Numbered from the stretch's first letter, positions 52,328 through 62,411 are shown. The stretch is 64,000 nucleotides of DNA from CAILZL01 sp049840395 (GCA_049840395.1 JASGLD010000008.1:293577-357576), one strand, 5' to 3'. The notes: generated from the sequence alone by a model not told the origin. Translations and numbers: made by a program.

Positions 52328-54340
52328 ATGCCGTCTCAACGTTCTCGCGAATGGCTTTCGATTCAAGGTATGGGTATGCGTTTGGCTTACAGACTCCGCA
52401 GCAACGGCGTCGCTCGGCAGGTCGATTGGCAGATATGGCGCAGGCCGTTGCTGGCGCTGACCACCGTGGCATTGACCACGATGACCTGGACTGCACAGGC
52501 CAAGGACAGCGACGCGCTGAAAAAACTCAGCGTCGAACAACTCATGGATGTGGAAGTCACCTCGGTATCGCGCCGCCCCGAAAAGCTCTCTGAGTCGGCC
52601 TCCGCCATTCAGGTCATCACCCAGGACGATATCCGTCGCTCCGGCGCCAGCAGCCTGCCCGAAGCATTGCGCCTGGCATCCAATCTCGAAGTGGCGCAGA
52701 TCGATTCGCGCCAATGGGCCATCAGCGCACGCGGCTTCAATAGCACCACCGCCAACAAACTGTTGGTGCTGATCGATGGTCGCACTGTGTATACGCCGCT
52801 GTATGCAGGCGTGTTCTGGGATGCACAGGACACCCTGATGGAAGACATCGAACAGATCGAGGTGATCAGCGGCCCCGGTGCAACCCTGTGGGGTGCGAAT
52901 GCCGTCAACGGCGTGATCAACATCACCACCAAGAATTCGCGCGACACACAAGGTGGCATTGTCACTGCCGGTGGCGGCGATGAACTGCGCAAGTTCGGCG
53001 GCGTGCGTTACGGCGGCAATTGGCAGGATCAAGTCGATTACCGCGTGTATGCCAAGTACTTCGACCGCGACGACGCCCTGTTGGCCAATGGCAACGATGC
53101 CACCAACACCTGGCGCATGGTGCAAGGCGGTTGGCGCGCCGATGCCACGTTAACTAACAACGACACGCTGACCGTACAAGGCGACATGTATCAAGGAGCG
53201 ATTCGACAACTTAATCTCGACGACATCGCCATCAGCGGCGGCAATGTATTAGGGCGCTGGACGCGCAACCTGTCGGACACGTCGGATCTGCAATTGCAAA
53301 CTTACTTCGATCGCACACATCGCAGGATTCCCGGCTCTTACGCAGAGAGCCTCGATACCATGGACGTGGATTTCCAACATCGCTTCATGCTCAGTGAACG
53401 TCACGAGTTGATCTGGGGAGGCAACTATCGTCACATCAGCGACGAGATCGGCAATGCCGGCACCTTCAGCTTCACGCCCAACAACATCAATCGCCAGTGG
53501 TTCGGCCTGTTCGTGCAGGATGGCATCGACCTATTGACCGACACACTGAGCCTGACACTGGGTGCGAAGCTGGAACATAACGAATACACCGGCTATGAAT
53601 TTCTACCCAGCACGCGTCTCGCATGGCGCATCGACGAACGCAGCACCGCCTGGGCGGCGATCTCGCGCGCCACGCGTTCGCCTTCGCGTATCGACAGCGA
53701 ATTAGTGGCGCCGGCCAATCCGCCGTACACGGTGGTCGTACCCAACTCCGACTTCGAATCGGAGAAGCTGATGGCCTATGAATTAGGCTATCGCGCGCTG
53801 CCGATCACTGACCTATCGGTGTCGCTGTCATTGTTCTACAACGACTATGACGATGTACGCAGCATCGAACACGTCACTCCGGGCGTCGCATTTCCCGTTT
53901 ACATCGGCAATGGTTTGACGGCCATAGCTTATGGCGCCGAACTCAGCAGCGACTACAACGTCACCGACAAGTGGCGCCTGCGCCTCGGCTATACCGATAT
54001 GCGTCTGCAGCTGCGGCGTCAGCCGGGCAGCACCGACACCAGCAATGGCAGCAGCGAAGCACATGATCCCAAGCATCAACTGTTGCTGCGCTCGTCTCAC
54101 GACCTCACCGACAACATCGAACTGGACGCCACCTTCCGCTACGTCAGCAAGATCATCGACATCGATGTACCCGGTTACAGCGAACTGGATTTTCGCGTGG
54201 GTTGGCAGCTGACCGACAATATCGAATTGTCGCTGGCGGGCCGTAACCTGCTGCATGCACATCACGCGGAGTTCGGTTCGGCTGCGACACGCCAGGAAAT
54301 CGAACGCAACGTCTATGGAAAATTTACATGGGAGTTCTAG
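52328..54340 (+). CDS. TonB-dependent receptor paired with a YfiR-like protein
   Basis: 670 residues with a long N-terminus before the signal segment (RRPLLALTTVALTTMTWTAQA). The plug begins LKKLSVEQLMDVEVTSVSRRPEKLSESASAIQVITQDDIRRSGASSLPEALRL, then VLIDGRTVYTPLYAGVFWD and ISGPGATLWGANAVNGVINITTK; end YGKFTWEF. This subgroup (LSVEQLMDVEVTSVSR start) is commonly followed by a YfiR protein, as here with a 13-bp overlap. About twelve Met, no sigma-54 promoter, so outside the sulfur-type regulon. Confidence 0.92.
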   Translation: MPSQRSREWLSIQGMGMRLAYRLRSNGVARQVDWQIWRRPLLALTTVALTTMTWTAQAKDSDALKKLSVEQLMDVEVTSVSRRPEKLSESASAIQVITQDDIRRSGASSLPEALRLASNLEVAQIDSRQWAISARGFNSTTANKLLVLIDGRTVYTPLYAGVFWDAQDTLMEDIEQIEVISGPGATLWGANAVNGVINITTKNSRDTQGGIVTAGGGDELRKFGGVRYGGNWQDQVDYRVYAKYFDRDDALLANGNDATNTWRMVQGGWRADATLTNNDTLTVQGDMYQGAIRQLNLDDIAISGGNVLGRWTRNLSDTSDLQLQTYFDRTHRRIPGSYAESLDTMDVDFQHRFMLSERHELIWGGNYRHISDEIGNAGTFSFTPNNINRQWFGLFVQDGIDLLTDTLSLTLGAKLEHNEYTGYEFLPSTRLAWRIDERSTAWAAISRATRSPSRIDSELVAPANPPYTVVVPNSDFESEKLMAYELGYRALPITDLSVSLSLFYNDYDDVRSIEHVTPGVAFPVYIGNGLTAIAYGAELSSDYNVTDKWRLRLGYTDMRLQLRRQPGSTDTSNGSSEAHDPKHQLLLRSSHDLTDNIELDATFRYVSKIIDIDVPGYSELDFRVGWQLTDNIELSLAGRNLLHAHHAEFGSAATRQEIERNVYGKFTWEF

Positions 54341-54948
54341 CTACTCTCATGCAACCCGCCAAGAACAGTGTGTTGACGCGCCTACGACAGGCATGGCGCG
54401 CCAGCATCGTGTTGACCAGCATGATGCCGACGTTGCTAGGCGGCGCATTCAGCTCGTTGGCGTACCAGGGCACGGCTTGGAGCGCCAGCACCACGCCCGA
54501 ATACCAGCTGAAGGCCGTCTTTATTTTCAGCTTCCTGCAGTTCGTAGAATGGCCGCCGCAATCCTTCACCGCTGCCGACAGTCCCTTGGTCATCGGCATA
54601 TTGGGCAACGATCCCTTTGGCCAGGTGCTGGACGAAACCGTACGCGGCGAAGTCGTCAATGGTCGGTCACTGGTGGTTAAGCGCTACAAATCGGTGGCCG
54701 ATATAAAGGATTGCCACCTGCTATACATCAGTCGCTCCGAAGCGGCACAGATGAGCCAGCTGCTGGGCAGTCTGAAAAATAAAAACATCTTGACCGTCAG
54801 CGATGTGGAAACCTTCAATCGCGACGGTGGCATCATTCGTTTCGCCACCATGGATAACAAGATTCGACTGCATATCAACAACCAGGCGGCCAAGGGCGCG
54901 GAACTGGTGATCAGCTCCAAGCTGCTGAAGCTTGCCGACGTGACTTGA
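54328..54948 (+). CDS. YfiR family (DUF4154) periplasmic protein
   Basis: 206 residues from ATG at 54328. A membrane/signal segment near 25-45 precedes the YfiR domain: EYQLKAVFIFSFLQFVEWP, LVIGILGNDPFGQVLDE, VVKRYKSVADIKDCHLLYISRSE, ILTVSDVETFNRDGGIIRFATMDNKIRLHINNQAAKGAELVISSKLLKLA. The family inhibits diguanylate cyclases such as YfiN in Pseudomonas. It overlaps the TBDR gene and is co-expressed; the cyclase partner is not adjacent. Confidence 0.92.
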   Translation: MGVLATLMQPAKNSVLTRLRQAWRASIVLTSMMPTLLGGAFSSLAYQGTAWSASTTPEYQLKAVFIFSFLQFVEWPPQSFTAADSPLVIGILGNDPFGQVLDETVRGEVVNGRSLVVKRYKSVADIKDCHLLYISRSEAAQMSQLLGSLKNKNILTVSDVETFNRDGGIIRFATMDNKIRLHINNQAAKGAELVISSKLLKLADVT

Positions 54949-55137
54949 AATAAAACCGATCTGTTACCGTCGGTGTCGGCTAGCGTGCACATGATTGTGA
55001 TGCACAGCCGGTTTTCCCATTTTCCTACAACGCGAATGCCTGTCGGCTTGCAGTGCGTGAACCAGTAATTCGTAGGATCGACACAAGCGCGTTACTCACA
55101 CGCCTTCCCTACCGAACTCAATCTGGAGACCATGTGT

Positions 55138-55359
55138 ATGGCCTACAATGTCTACGATACCGGCACCTCGCGTGTTGAAAGCTGCCCGCATCTGGAAGCA
55201 GCGCTGCAAAAAATCGAAACTTCGCTGAAACAGGAAGAACAGGAAGGTCGCTACGTATCGCAGGAAGACGATAACCGTTGGGCCGTGTACGACGGTTTCA
55301 TCATGAAGATGCTGTGGATCGAAAACGATAACGGCAACGTGGTGGCCTATAACCGCTAA
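55138..55359 (+). CDS. Hypothetical small protein
   Basis: 73 residues from ATG at 55138; GGAG is nine bases upstream, too close to the ATG at 55132. Acidic helical middle (LEAALQKIETSLKQEEQEGRYVSQED) then a compact DNRWAVYDGFIMKMLWIENDNGNVVAYNR. No family recognised. Confidence 0.55.
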   Translation: MAYNVYDTGTSRVESCPHLEAALQKIETSLKQEEQEGRYVSQEDDNRWAVYDGFIMKMLWIENDNGNVVAYNR

Positions 55360-55450
55360 TTGGGTTCTAAATCATTGTCATGATCGCCGGATAGCTTATC
55401 TCCAGATAAACACCCGGACACGGCGATGAAATTGATGTTCCGCTCCATTC

Positions 55451-55495
55451 TTGTAGGTCGGGTTTAGCGGTCTGACGCGTTACCCGACCTACAAG
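55451..55495. repeat. Inverted repeat TTGTAGGTCGGGT / ACCCGACCTACAAG
   Basis: 13-bp arms around an 18-bp loop, of the type often scattered in proteobacterial genomes. It lies within the 55360-55698 gap; a sigma-54-like TGGCACACACAGCTGC at 55564 has the wrong spacing and was not accepted. Nothing else seen there. Confidence 0.65.
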
Positions 55496-55698
55496 CAATA
55501 CCGGCTTCCTCTGGAAGCGACTAGTTCACAGCCCAGCCGGGGCTCGTAACATGCGGGAGCCGTTGGCACACACAGCTGCCGCGCCCTGCTTTCCGCCCCG
55601 TACCATTACCCTCGAAAGTCCGTATTGGCGATTTCCTATTGGAATCCGCAACTTTCCATAGCACGGACTAACGCTGATCAATCAGCATCGAGGGGCCC

Positions 55699-56169
55699 GT
55701 GAATTTCATGTCAAGCAACAAGTTAAGCAAGTTGATTCTGTCTACCGGCCTGTGTGCATTGGCGGCATTACCGCTGGCACAGGCGCATCATTCCTTCGCC
55801 ATGTTTGCGATGGACAAGACCGTGACGCTCACCGGCACGGTACGCACTTTCGAATGGACCAATCCGCATGGCTGGCTGTGGGTGTATGTCACCGAAGTCG
55901 ATGGCAAGCCGGTGGCCGACAAGGATGGCAATCCACAGGTTTGGGGCCTGGAAGGTGTCGCGCCCGGCGAATTCATGCGCCAGGGCATCAATAACAAATC
56001 GCTGAAAGCCGGCGACAAGATCAGCGTCACCGCGCATCCGTTGAAAGATGGCCGCAATGGCGGCTCGATGGGCAAGGTGACTTTTGCCGATGGTCGCACC
56101 TTGGGTACCGATACCGGTTTGCCGGGCATGGGTGCCGGTGGCCCTCCGGGTGGCGCGCCTGCTCCTTGA
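55699..56169 (+). CDS. DUF6152 family exported protein (Met-containing form)
   Basis: 156 residues from GTG at 55699, or 153 from ATG at 55708; the GAGGGG upstream does not decide. The signal peptide ends at LAQAH. The mature core HHSFAMFAMDKTVTLTGTVRTFEWTNPHGWLWVYV and WGLEGVAPGEFMRQGINNKSLKAGDKISVTAHPLKDGRNGG match DUF6152. The C-terminus is Gly/Pro-rich (GMGAGGPPGGAPAP), like the end of the next gene's product. Five Met in the mature part, unlike its homologue at 37566. Confidence 0.85.
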   Translation: MNFMSSNKLSKLILSTGLCALAALPLAQAHHSFAMFAMDKTVTLTGTVRTFEWTNPHGWLWVYVTEVDGKPVADKDGNPQVWGLEGVAPGEFMRQGINNKSLKAGDKISVTAHPLKDGRNGGSMGKVTFADGRTLGTDTGLPGMGAGGPPGGAPAP

Positions 56170-56225
56170 AAAATTAGCGCCATACTTGGCGATAATTTAG
56201 CGCCTGATCCGATGGCAATTGTCTG

Positions 56226-56440
56226 GCCCCCTCCCCGCCCTCCCCCGCACGCGGGGGAGGGTAAGAATTTCAGCACCTTCATCAGCGCCCTGTAGATGCA
56301 CTACTCTCTGCCGTAAGCAGGCAGCGATAAGAATCGTCGTGACGGCGCCGCCAATCGTTTAACAACTGGCCAATCATGTGACATCCATTGCATGGTCTGT
56401 CCCCTCCCCCGTTCCACGGGGGAGGGTTAGGGTGGGGGCG
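56226..56440. repeat. Head-to-head REP-like pair with a third element nearby
   Basis: Arms 56226-56262 and 56401-56440 face each other; a related CCCCTCTCCCGC hairpin element lies at about 56497-56535. Located between convergent genes. Confidence 0.78.
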
Positions 56441-56545
56441 CTTTTGATCATAAATCATCACTACCAACCATCGAGTTAGCAGCGATGCGCCCACAGCCCT
56501 CTCCCCTGCCCCTCTCCCGCAAGCAGGAGAGGGCATGTCCTTCCA

Positions 56546-57664
56546 TCACTTAGCAGGCGGCCCCCCCGCACCCATGCCACCACCCGGTGGACCGAATCCC
56601 GAATCATCACCGGCCAGTGTCTTCATCATGCGCTCAACCGTATCGAAAGAATGCTCAGCAATAGTCACCTGGGTCGGCGGCGAAGCATCCCAGTGATCGG
56701 TGATCTTGCCGTTCTGCACACGGAAGATATCAATGCCTTCGCCATACATGGTGACGATCTCGCCATTCACCGTGGCCATATGCGGCATCACCACTTTATC
56801 GCCCAGCTTGGCAGCCTTGGTTTGACCGATGGGACTGGCCAGCATTTCTTCGCGAGTAGCGCATAGCTTCTTACCGCGCGTCATCATGTGGCTGTGATCG
56901 CAGTAGTCGGCAGCCACATAACGCTCAGCCGCTTCCTTCGACTTACCCTGAATGTTGCTCATGTAATTCCACGCAAACACCACCCACTTGTTTGCCTGCT
57001 CCTTGGTGGTTTCGGCATAAGGCGTCATCGGCCCCATGTTCACCGAGGTCAGCACCGCCTCATCCACCAGCACGCTCTTAGGCGTGACATTCTTCAACAT
57101 CGGCGGTGGACCTTTGCGCTCGCCCCACACCCACTCGGCAAAACCCGGCGCATGCGCATTGATGGTGGCGCGCGCAGGTGGCGAAGCATCCCAGTGATCG
57201 GTGAGCTTGCCATCTTTTACACGGAAGATATCCACGCCGGCACCGAACATGGTAACCATCTCGCCGTTCACCGATGCCATCACCGGCACCTCAAGCGAGT
57301 CGCCACCACCGAACTGTTGCACCATGCGTGTGAAGTTGGCCAGCGTCTCTTCATAGTTACCGCAGTCCTTGCGGCCACGCGTCAGCAGATGACTGTGGTC
57401 ACAGAAGTCCTTGCTTACATACTTTTCGAAAGCTTCAATCGGCTTGCCCTGCACCATGCTCATGCAATTCCATTCGTAAGCAATTCTCTTGGCGGCCTGT
57501 TCGGCTGCGCTTTCGCCATAGGGCGTGAGCGGGCCGACTTCAACCTTACCGCTGCACGCAGCAATGGCCTTTTGCTTGGATACCATGTCGGCATGCGCAA
57601 CCTGCACGGGCAACGCTGCCACAGCAAATACGCCGAATGGCAGGACACGAATAAACTTCATCAT
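56546..57664 (-). CDS. Exported protein with duplicated SnoaL/NTF2-like domain
   Basis: 372 residues with a signal peptide ending at QVAHAD. Two tandem domains align closely: EVGPLTPYGESAAEQAAKRIAYEWNCMSMVQGKPIEAFEKYVSKDFCDHSHLLTRGRKDC and MGPMTPYAETTKEQANKWVVFAWNYMSNIQGKSKEAAERYVAADYCDHSHMMTRGKKLC, each followed by VNGE(M/I)VTM(F/Y)G and GK(L/I)TDHWDASPP. They have the SnoaL-like ring of His/Asp residues. The C-terminus is Gly/Pro-rich. Reaction unknown. Precedes the receptor pseudogene region in the opposite sense of DUF6152. Confidence 0.85.
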   Translation of the reverse strand: MMKFIRVLPFGVFAVAALPVQVAHADMVSKQKAIAACSGKVEVGPLTPYGESAAEQAAKRIAYEWNCMSMVQGKPIEAFEKYVSKDFCDHSHLLTRGRKDCGNYEETLANFTRMVQQFGGGDSLEVPVMASVNGEMVTMFGAGVDIFRVKDGKLTDHWDASPPARATINAHAPGFAEWVWGERKGPPPMLKNVTPKSVLVDEAVLTSVNMGPMTPYAETTKEQANKWVVFAWNYMSNIQGKSKEAAERYVAADYCDHSHMMTRGKKLCATREEMLASPIGQTKAAKLGDKVVMPHMATVNGEIVTMYGEGIDIFRVQNGKITDHWDASPPTQVTIAEHSFDTVERMMKTLAGDDSGFGPPGGGMGAGGPPAK

Positions 57665-57786
57665 GATTTGCTTCCCCCTCTATCCCATTTCGCCCAATTG
57701 GCAATTCAGATCGCTGGTATTTTCTGCGTAGTTCTTTGCTAGCAAATGATAGTTATAAAGCCAGAAAGATCCGACCATTTCATCCC

Positions 57787-57828
57787 GTCCCCTCCCCCGT
57801 TCGACGGGGGAGGGTTAGGGTGGGGGCA
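57787..57828. repeat. REP-like element, single
   Basis: CCCCTCCCCCGTTCGACGGGGGAGGG followed by TTAGGGTGGGGG, just after the stop of the frameshifted receptor gene. Confidence 0.78.
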
Positions 57829-57834
57829 TCTCCC

Positions 57835-60001
57835 TTAGAAGCTAGCACGAACAGTCACACCCACAGTGCGACCCACTGAAGGCGAACCATCCACCGACTT
57901 GTTGTACTGGAAGGCCAGACCGGTCTTGTACACGTTGTCAGTGAAGTTACGCACATAGCCACCCACCGAATACTTGTTATTCGGCGAACTCCAATTTACC
58001 GAGGCATTGCCGGTCACTTGAGCGTCCAGGTGCGAGTAGCGCAGCTGTTCCGAGACCAGGAAAGCACCCGATGGATTGGCGGCACTTTCAAAGGCAGGGT
58101 TGGCCACGATCAAATCGTAGGCTGAGTTGTAACGGCCATCGACACGCGCCTTGATCGCCGAACCATTGGCAAACGGGAAGGTGTGCTCATAGGCAGCCGT
58201 CAGTGTCACCGGTGCAATACCGGTAATCTTCTCCTGAGCCACATAGCTCTTGAACTCGGCACTGCTGTCCTTGAACTTGGCGTCGATCAAACCAACGGTA
58301 GCACTTAACTGATCGTTCTTGGTCAACAGGTAAGTGGCATCCAGATCGAGGCCATACATCCGGGCTGCAGAAGTCACCGTCAAATGTTCAGCACCGGGAA
58401 CCCATGGCGTTGGCTGTACATCCACTTGATAGCCGGTGTAGTCGTAGTAGTAAGCAGCGGCATTCAACTGCAGCGTCTCGTCGAAGAAACGATTCTTGCT
58501 ACCCACTTCCAGGCCGTTGAGCGTCTCTTGATCGTAGGGCTTGGCGATAGGATTACGATTGGCATCCGTACCCACTTGCACGTCGCCCGGCAGGAAACCA
58601 GAGGACAAGGTGGCGTACAGCATGTTGACATCGCTGATATCCTTTTCGATGCGCAGCTTGTAAGTCAGATTACGATGCGTACGCGTACCGGCATCTGCGC
58701 CCAGGGTATAGACCAGCAGATTCTGCGGCAAGCCGAAGTTTGGGTCCGTCGGGCCGGCACCGGTAGTCAAGTTGCTGGCAGACACTTCGGTGTGTTCCGA
58801 ACTGTTGTAGTCGTAACGCAAGCCGGTGGTCAGACGCCAGGTATCGCTCAAATCGAAAGTGGTTTCGCCAAACACACCGTAGTCGCTACGTACACGACGC
58901 TGATCGTTGGAGAAGGCCAAGGCACCGGAGGCAATCCAACGCAGGTACGCGTTGTTTTCCCAGTGGCTCTTGTAATAGAAGCTGCCGACGATCCACTTGA
59001 AGCCGCTATCTGCATTTGAAGCCAGGCGCACTTCATGGGTCAGGAAGGTGTCGCTCGGAGTGAGCGATGGGTTGTAGCCCACGGCCATGCCGGCCGGACC
59101 CACATAGGATTCAATCGGATCGTAATCGTTGTAGCGATAGGCCGGCACATAGGTCAGCGTGGCGGGACCGAAATCCCAATTCACTTCCGCCCAGTATTGA
59201 CGGGCGCGATCCTTGTTAAGCGTGTAAGTCGCAGCGCCGGCTACGGCAGGCTCATCATAGGTCGCCATGGAGTAGCTGTCGCCACCCGTTTGACGAAGAT
59301 TGTTCTGCATGGCAGCGCCAAGCAAGATCGAATAACTGGTCACTAGGCTGAATCAATGCCTTGACGCGCATGGCCTTCTGCGTGGAAGGCAGATCGGATA
59401 GATAACCGTCCTGCTCATTGCTCATACCGGAGACGCGCAGCGCAAACACATCGCCAATCGGCAGATTGATGGCCGCTTGGGCATTGCGCAATTCATCGCT
59501 GCCATAGGTGTAAGCGGCATTGCCGGTAAACTTGCCCAGCTCGGGATTACGCGTCTGGATGGCGATCACGCCGCCGGTGGCGCTGCGGCCGTACAAGGTA
59601 CCCTGCGGACCGCGCAGCACTTGCACACCGGCCACATCGTAGTTGCTGCCCAGCCCTTCATACACGCCATCGGTGTAAGCAGCCGTGGTTGGAACCTGAG
59701 TGCCATCGCCGGGCGTATTGCTGATGACGCCGCGCACCGTAACGTTGGCGAACGGGTTGCTCAACGATGTCATATCGGGTGCGCCGCTGACACCGGCCAC
59801 ATCGGCCAGGTAGTCGCCGATGGAAAGGCGGCCTTGATCCAGCATGTCATCGCCATTGCGAACCGTCACGGATACGGCGGTCTTTTGCAGATCTTCCGAA
59901 CGACGTTCGGCCGTGACTACGATTTCTTCGAGCTGCAGCGCGTCGTCAGCCGACGCCGTCTGCGCCTGTGCCGGCATCGCACTCACGACGCCCATCAACA
60001 T
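57835..60001 (-). pseudogene. TonB-dependent receptor interrupted by a frameshift
   Basis: The first frame (60001 to about 59340) gives signal peptide, LEEIVVTAERRSEDLQKTAVSVTV, RGVISNTPGDG, and VLRGPQGTLYGRSATGGVIAIQT, reaching MRVKALIQPSD. The next frame continues SYSILLGAAMQNNLRQTGG and runs to the barrel end VGVTVRASF at 57835. One extra base near 59340 explains the break; repaired, the receptor is about 720 residues of the iron/sugar type with VVTAERRSEDLQ plug. About eleven Met, and no sigma-54 promoter. The LytS-like kinase gene is divergent from it. Confidence 0.87.
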
Positions 60002-60304
60002 GCCTGCCGAGCAGGCCCAGTAAATTACGCATCGAATCCCCTCTAATTAACAAGCAACAACCAACCTATACGGGAGACGAGCGTGACCGCTGATGAACAG
60101 CATCGTTACGCAGCACCCGTCAGCGCCGATCGCTGCAAGCAGCAACCAGCGCTTGCTGCAATCGGCTAAAACACCACAATCGAGCATGCGGTAGCACCAC
60201 GTTTATCTGATCCGTGCTGTGCACCAACGGCTCCACTCTGTTGCCAGTGTTGATCGAGGGGCATCGAACCTGCACCACTGTCATGAAGCAAAAATGGAGC
60301 GATA
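60002..60304. other. Intergenic control region
   Basis: Between the divergent frameshifted TBDR and the LytS-like kinase. No gene, no sigma-54 promoter at correct spacing. GC-rich short inverted stretches only. Confidence 0.45.
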
Positions 60305-61552
60305 ATGCATGTGCCCTATAACTATTCATCAAGCCGTTCATCGAGTTTGTTCATGCGCGATACTGTCGATCCAATGACTGCTCACCAAACGATACAAGCA
60401 GCACCCAATGGCGCGCCTTCAACTCAGTTGCAGCGTATGGAGCTATTGTTCATCTGGGGCTTCTGGGCACTCATCGCCATGCTGATGAGCATGAGCACAT
60501 TATTGAACCCAGCTAGTTTTCCGCGCGGCTCTTCCAGTGTCGGCTTATGGCCGCCCTTGCTCGCCAGCATCGTCGAGTCGGCGCTGTGGGCCATCCTCAC
60601 ACCCTTTATCTTTCGTCTGGCAAAGCGTTTGACGCTGGATCATCCGCAATGGCTGCTGCGCTTGATCATCATGGTTGCCATTGGCGCCTTGATGGCTGAA
60701 GCCATGTATCAATTCATGGGGCAGTTCCGACGCGCCGAGCGTTGGGCCATTGATCTATTCCTGGGCGAACAAATAGCCACCGAACCCGCGGATGCCACGC
60801 AATTTACTTATCGTCTGTGGCGGTCGTTCGAGTTCGTGGTGTTCCTGGTCATCCTTGTCGCCGGCATCGCCAAGGATTACATGTCGCGCTATCGCCTCTA
60901 TCAGGAGCGTTACGCCGAATTACGCGTGGAACTGCTCAATGCACGACTGCGCGCTTTGCAGGATCAACTCAATCCGCACTTCCTGTTCAACACACTCAAT
61001 GCCATTTCTTCGCTGGTGGTACGCGATCCGGATAAAGCGCAGGACATGCTCGCTCTGCTGTCTGATCTGCTGCGCGACACCTTGGAAAGCAAGGATTTAG
61101 AAGTCAGGCTTTCGCATGAACTGCAATTCATCAGCCGCTACCTGGACATCATGCACATGCGTTTCGGCGATCGAATGGAAACGCGGCAGGACATTGCACC
61201 GGAAGCCTTGTATGCACTGGTACCCAATTTGATACTGCAACCGCTGGTCGAGAATGCCATCAAACACGGCATCGACCGACTGGATGGCCAGGGCCGGATC
61301 ACCATTTCAGCAGCGGTAAGCGACCATACGCTGATACTACGCGTCATCGACAATGGCGAAGCCGGCCAACATCCCGCATCATCGGCAACGCAACGCAGTG
61401 GCCCCGGCGTTGGACTGAGCAATACTCGCGAACGGCTCAGACAAACCTATGGCGAACAACAATCATTGCAACTGCACACCGCAGAACAGGGTGGAACTAT
61501 TGCCGAGATCCGCCTGCCTTATCGCACCAGCCCACTGGCAGGAGCGAACTAA
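60305..61552 (+). CDS. LytS/YpdA-type membrane histidine kinase
   Basis: 415 residues from ATG at 60305 with GGAG upstream. Four membrane segments within about 45-195 form the sensor part. A short coiled stretch leads into the His-kinase domain LQDQLNPHFLFNTLNAISSLV with phospho-acceptor His225, then an ATPase domain with PLVENAIKHG (N box) and GPGVGLSNTRERL (G box). Autophosphorylates and passes phosphate to the LytTR regulator encoded next, whose ATG overlaps the stop by one base. Confidence 0.93.
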   Translation: MHVPYNYSSSRSSSLFMRDTVDPMTAHQTIQAAPNGAPSTQLQRMELLFIWGFWALIAMLMSMSTLLNPASFPRGSSSVGLWPPLLASIVESALWAILTPFIFRLAKRLTLDHPQWLLRLIIMVAIGALMAEAMYQFMGQFRRAERWAIDLFLGEQIATEPADATQFTYRLWRSFEFVVFLVILVAGIAKDYMSRYRLYQERYAELRVELLNARLRALQDQLNPHFLFNTLNAISSLVVRDPDKAQDMLALLSDLLRDTLESKDLEVRLSHELQFISRYLDIMHMRFGDRMETRQDIAPEALYALVPNLILQPLVENAIKHGIDRLDGQGRITISAAVSDHTLILRVIDNGEAGQHPASSATQRSGPGVGLSNTRERLRQTYGEQQSLQLHTAEQGGTIAEIRLPYRTSPLAGAN

Positions 61553-62370
61553 TGACTACCAATGACGTACACCTGCGCGTACTGATTGCCGACGATGAAT
61601 TATTGGCAAGGCAGCGCCTGGAAGATTTGATCGCCGGTGTGCCGCAGTTGGAATGCATCGGCTCGGTGGACAACGGCAACAAGGCCGTTGCCGCCATTCG
61701 TTCGCTCAAACCCGATTTGGTGTTTCTCGACATTCAAATGCCCGGCATGTCGGGCATGCAGGTGGTACGCGAGATCGGCAGCGACGCCATGCCGCTGACC
61801 ATCTTTGTAACGGCTTACGACCAATACGCCATCCAGGCCTTCGATGCCGCAGCCCTGGATTACCTGCTCAAACCCTTCAGCAATAAACGTTTCGCTGCGG
61901 CCATAGAACGCGCTCTGCAAACGCAACGACTACGGCAATCCGACGACGTCGCCACCCGCCTCAACCAGGCATTGCGCAGCTTCGGCCTGAACATGACCGA
62001 AGTTGCACCTGCAGAAAATACCTCTCACTACTCCGAACGCATCGCCGTGGAATCGCGCTCGCAAGTACGCAGCGTACCCGTCGAAGAAATCGACTACATA
62101 ACCGCCAGCGGCGTATACGCCGAGCTGCACGTTGGCGATAAAACTCACGTGGTCCGCGAGAGCATGCAGGCATTGGAAGATCGCCTCGACCCGAAACGTT
62201 TTTTCCGCATTCACCGCTCCACCATCGTGCAGCTCAATCGCATCAATGTGTTGCTGAGACAAGCCGGCAGCGACTACACCCTGCGTCTGAAGAATGGTGT
62301 GCAGTTGATGGTGGGGCGAACCCGGGTACGGCAATTGGAAAGATGGATGGGGGTGGATGAGGCGGATTGA
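61552..62370 (+). CDS. LytTR-family response regulator
   Basis: 272 residues. The receiver (about 8-125) has DDE at 14-16, phospho-acceptor Asp60 in VFLDIQMPGMSG, and LLKPF. The LytTR DNA-binding domain (about 165-268) has RIAVESRSQVRSVPVEEIDYITASGVYAELHV and FFRIHRSTIVQLNRI. Cognate regulator of the kinase upstream. The divergent TBDR gene is a possible target. Confidence 0.93.
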   Translation: MTTNDVHLRVLIADDELLARQRLEDLIAGVPQLECIGSVDNGNKAVAAIRSLKPDLVFLDIQMPGMSGMQVVREIGSDAMPLTIFVTAYDQYAIQAFDAAALDYLLKPFSNKRFAAAIERALQTQRLRQSDDVATRLNQALRSFGLNMTEVAPAENTSHYSERIAVESRSQVRSVPVEEIDYITASGVYAELHVGDKTHVVRESMQALEDRLDPKRFFRIHRSTIVQLNRINVLLRQAGSDYTLRLKNGVQLMVGRTRVRQLERWMGVDEAD

Positions 62371-62411
62371 ATATCTGCTTAGTACAAATCTGTTCCGGAT
62401 ATAGAACGAAA

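Noticed and set aside
52220..53125. Minus-strand reading frame of 301 codons
   Set aside because: Antisense to the TBDR at 52328; the product looks like low-complexity shadow sequence.
55564..55579. Sigma-54-like TGGCACACACAGCTGC before DUF6152
   Set aside because: GG to GC spacing is 11 instead of 10, and the gene product has normal Met content.
4001..57828. GC-rich repeated hairpins as a CRISPR array
   Set aside because: Copies are far apart, palindromic and at gene ends; no regular spacers and no cas genes.
59255..59343. Programmed frameshift in the TBDR
   Set aside because: No slippery heptamer or following structure was seen at the junction; an extra base is simpler.
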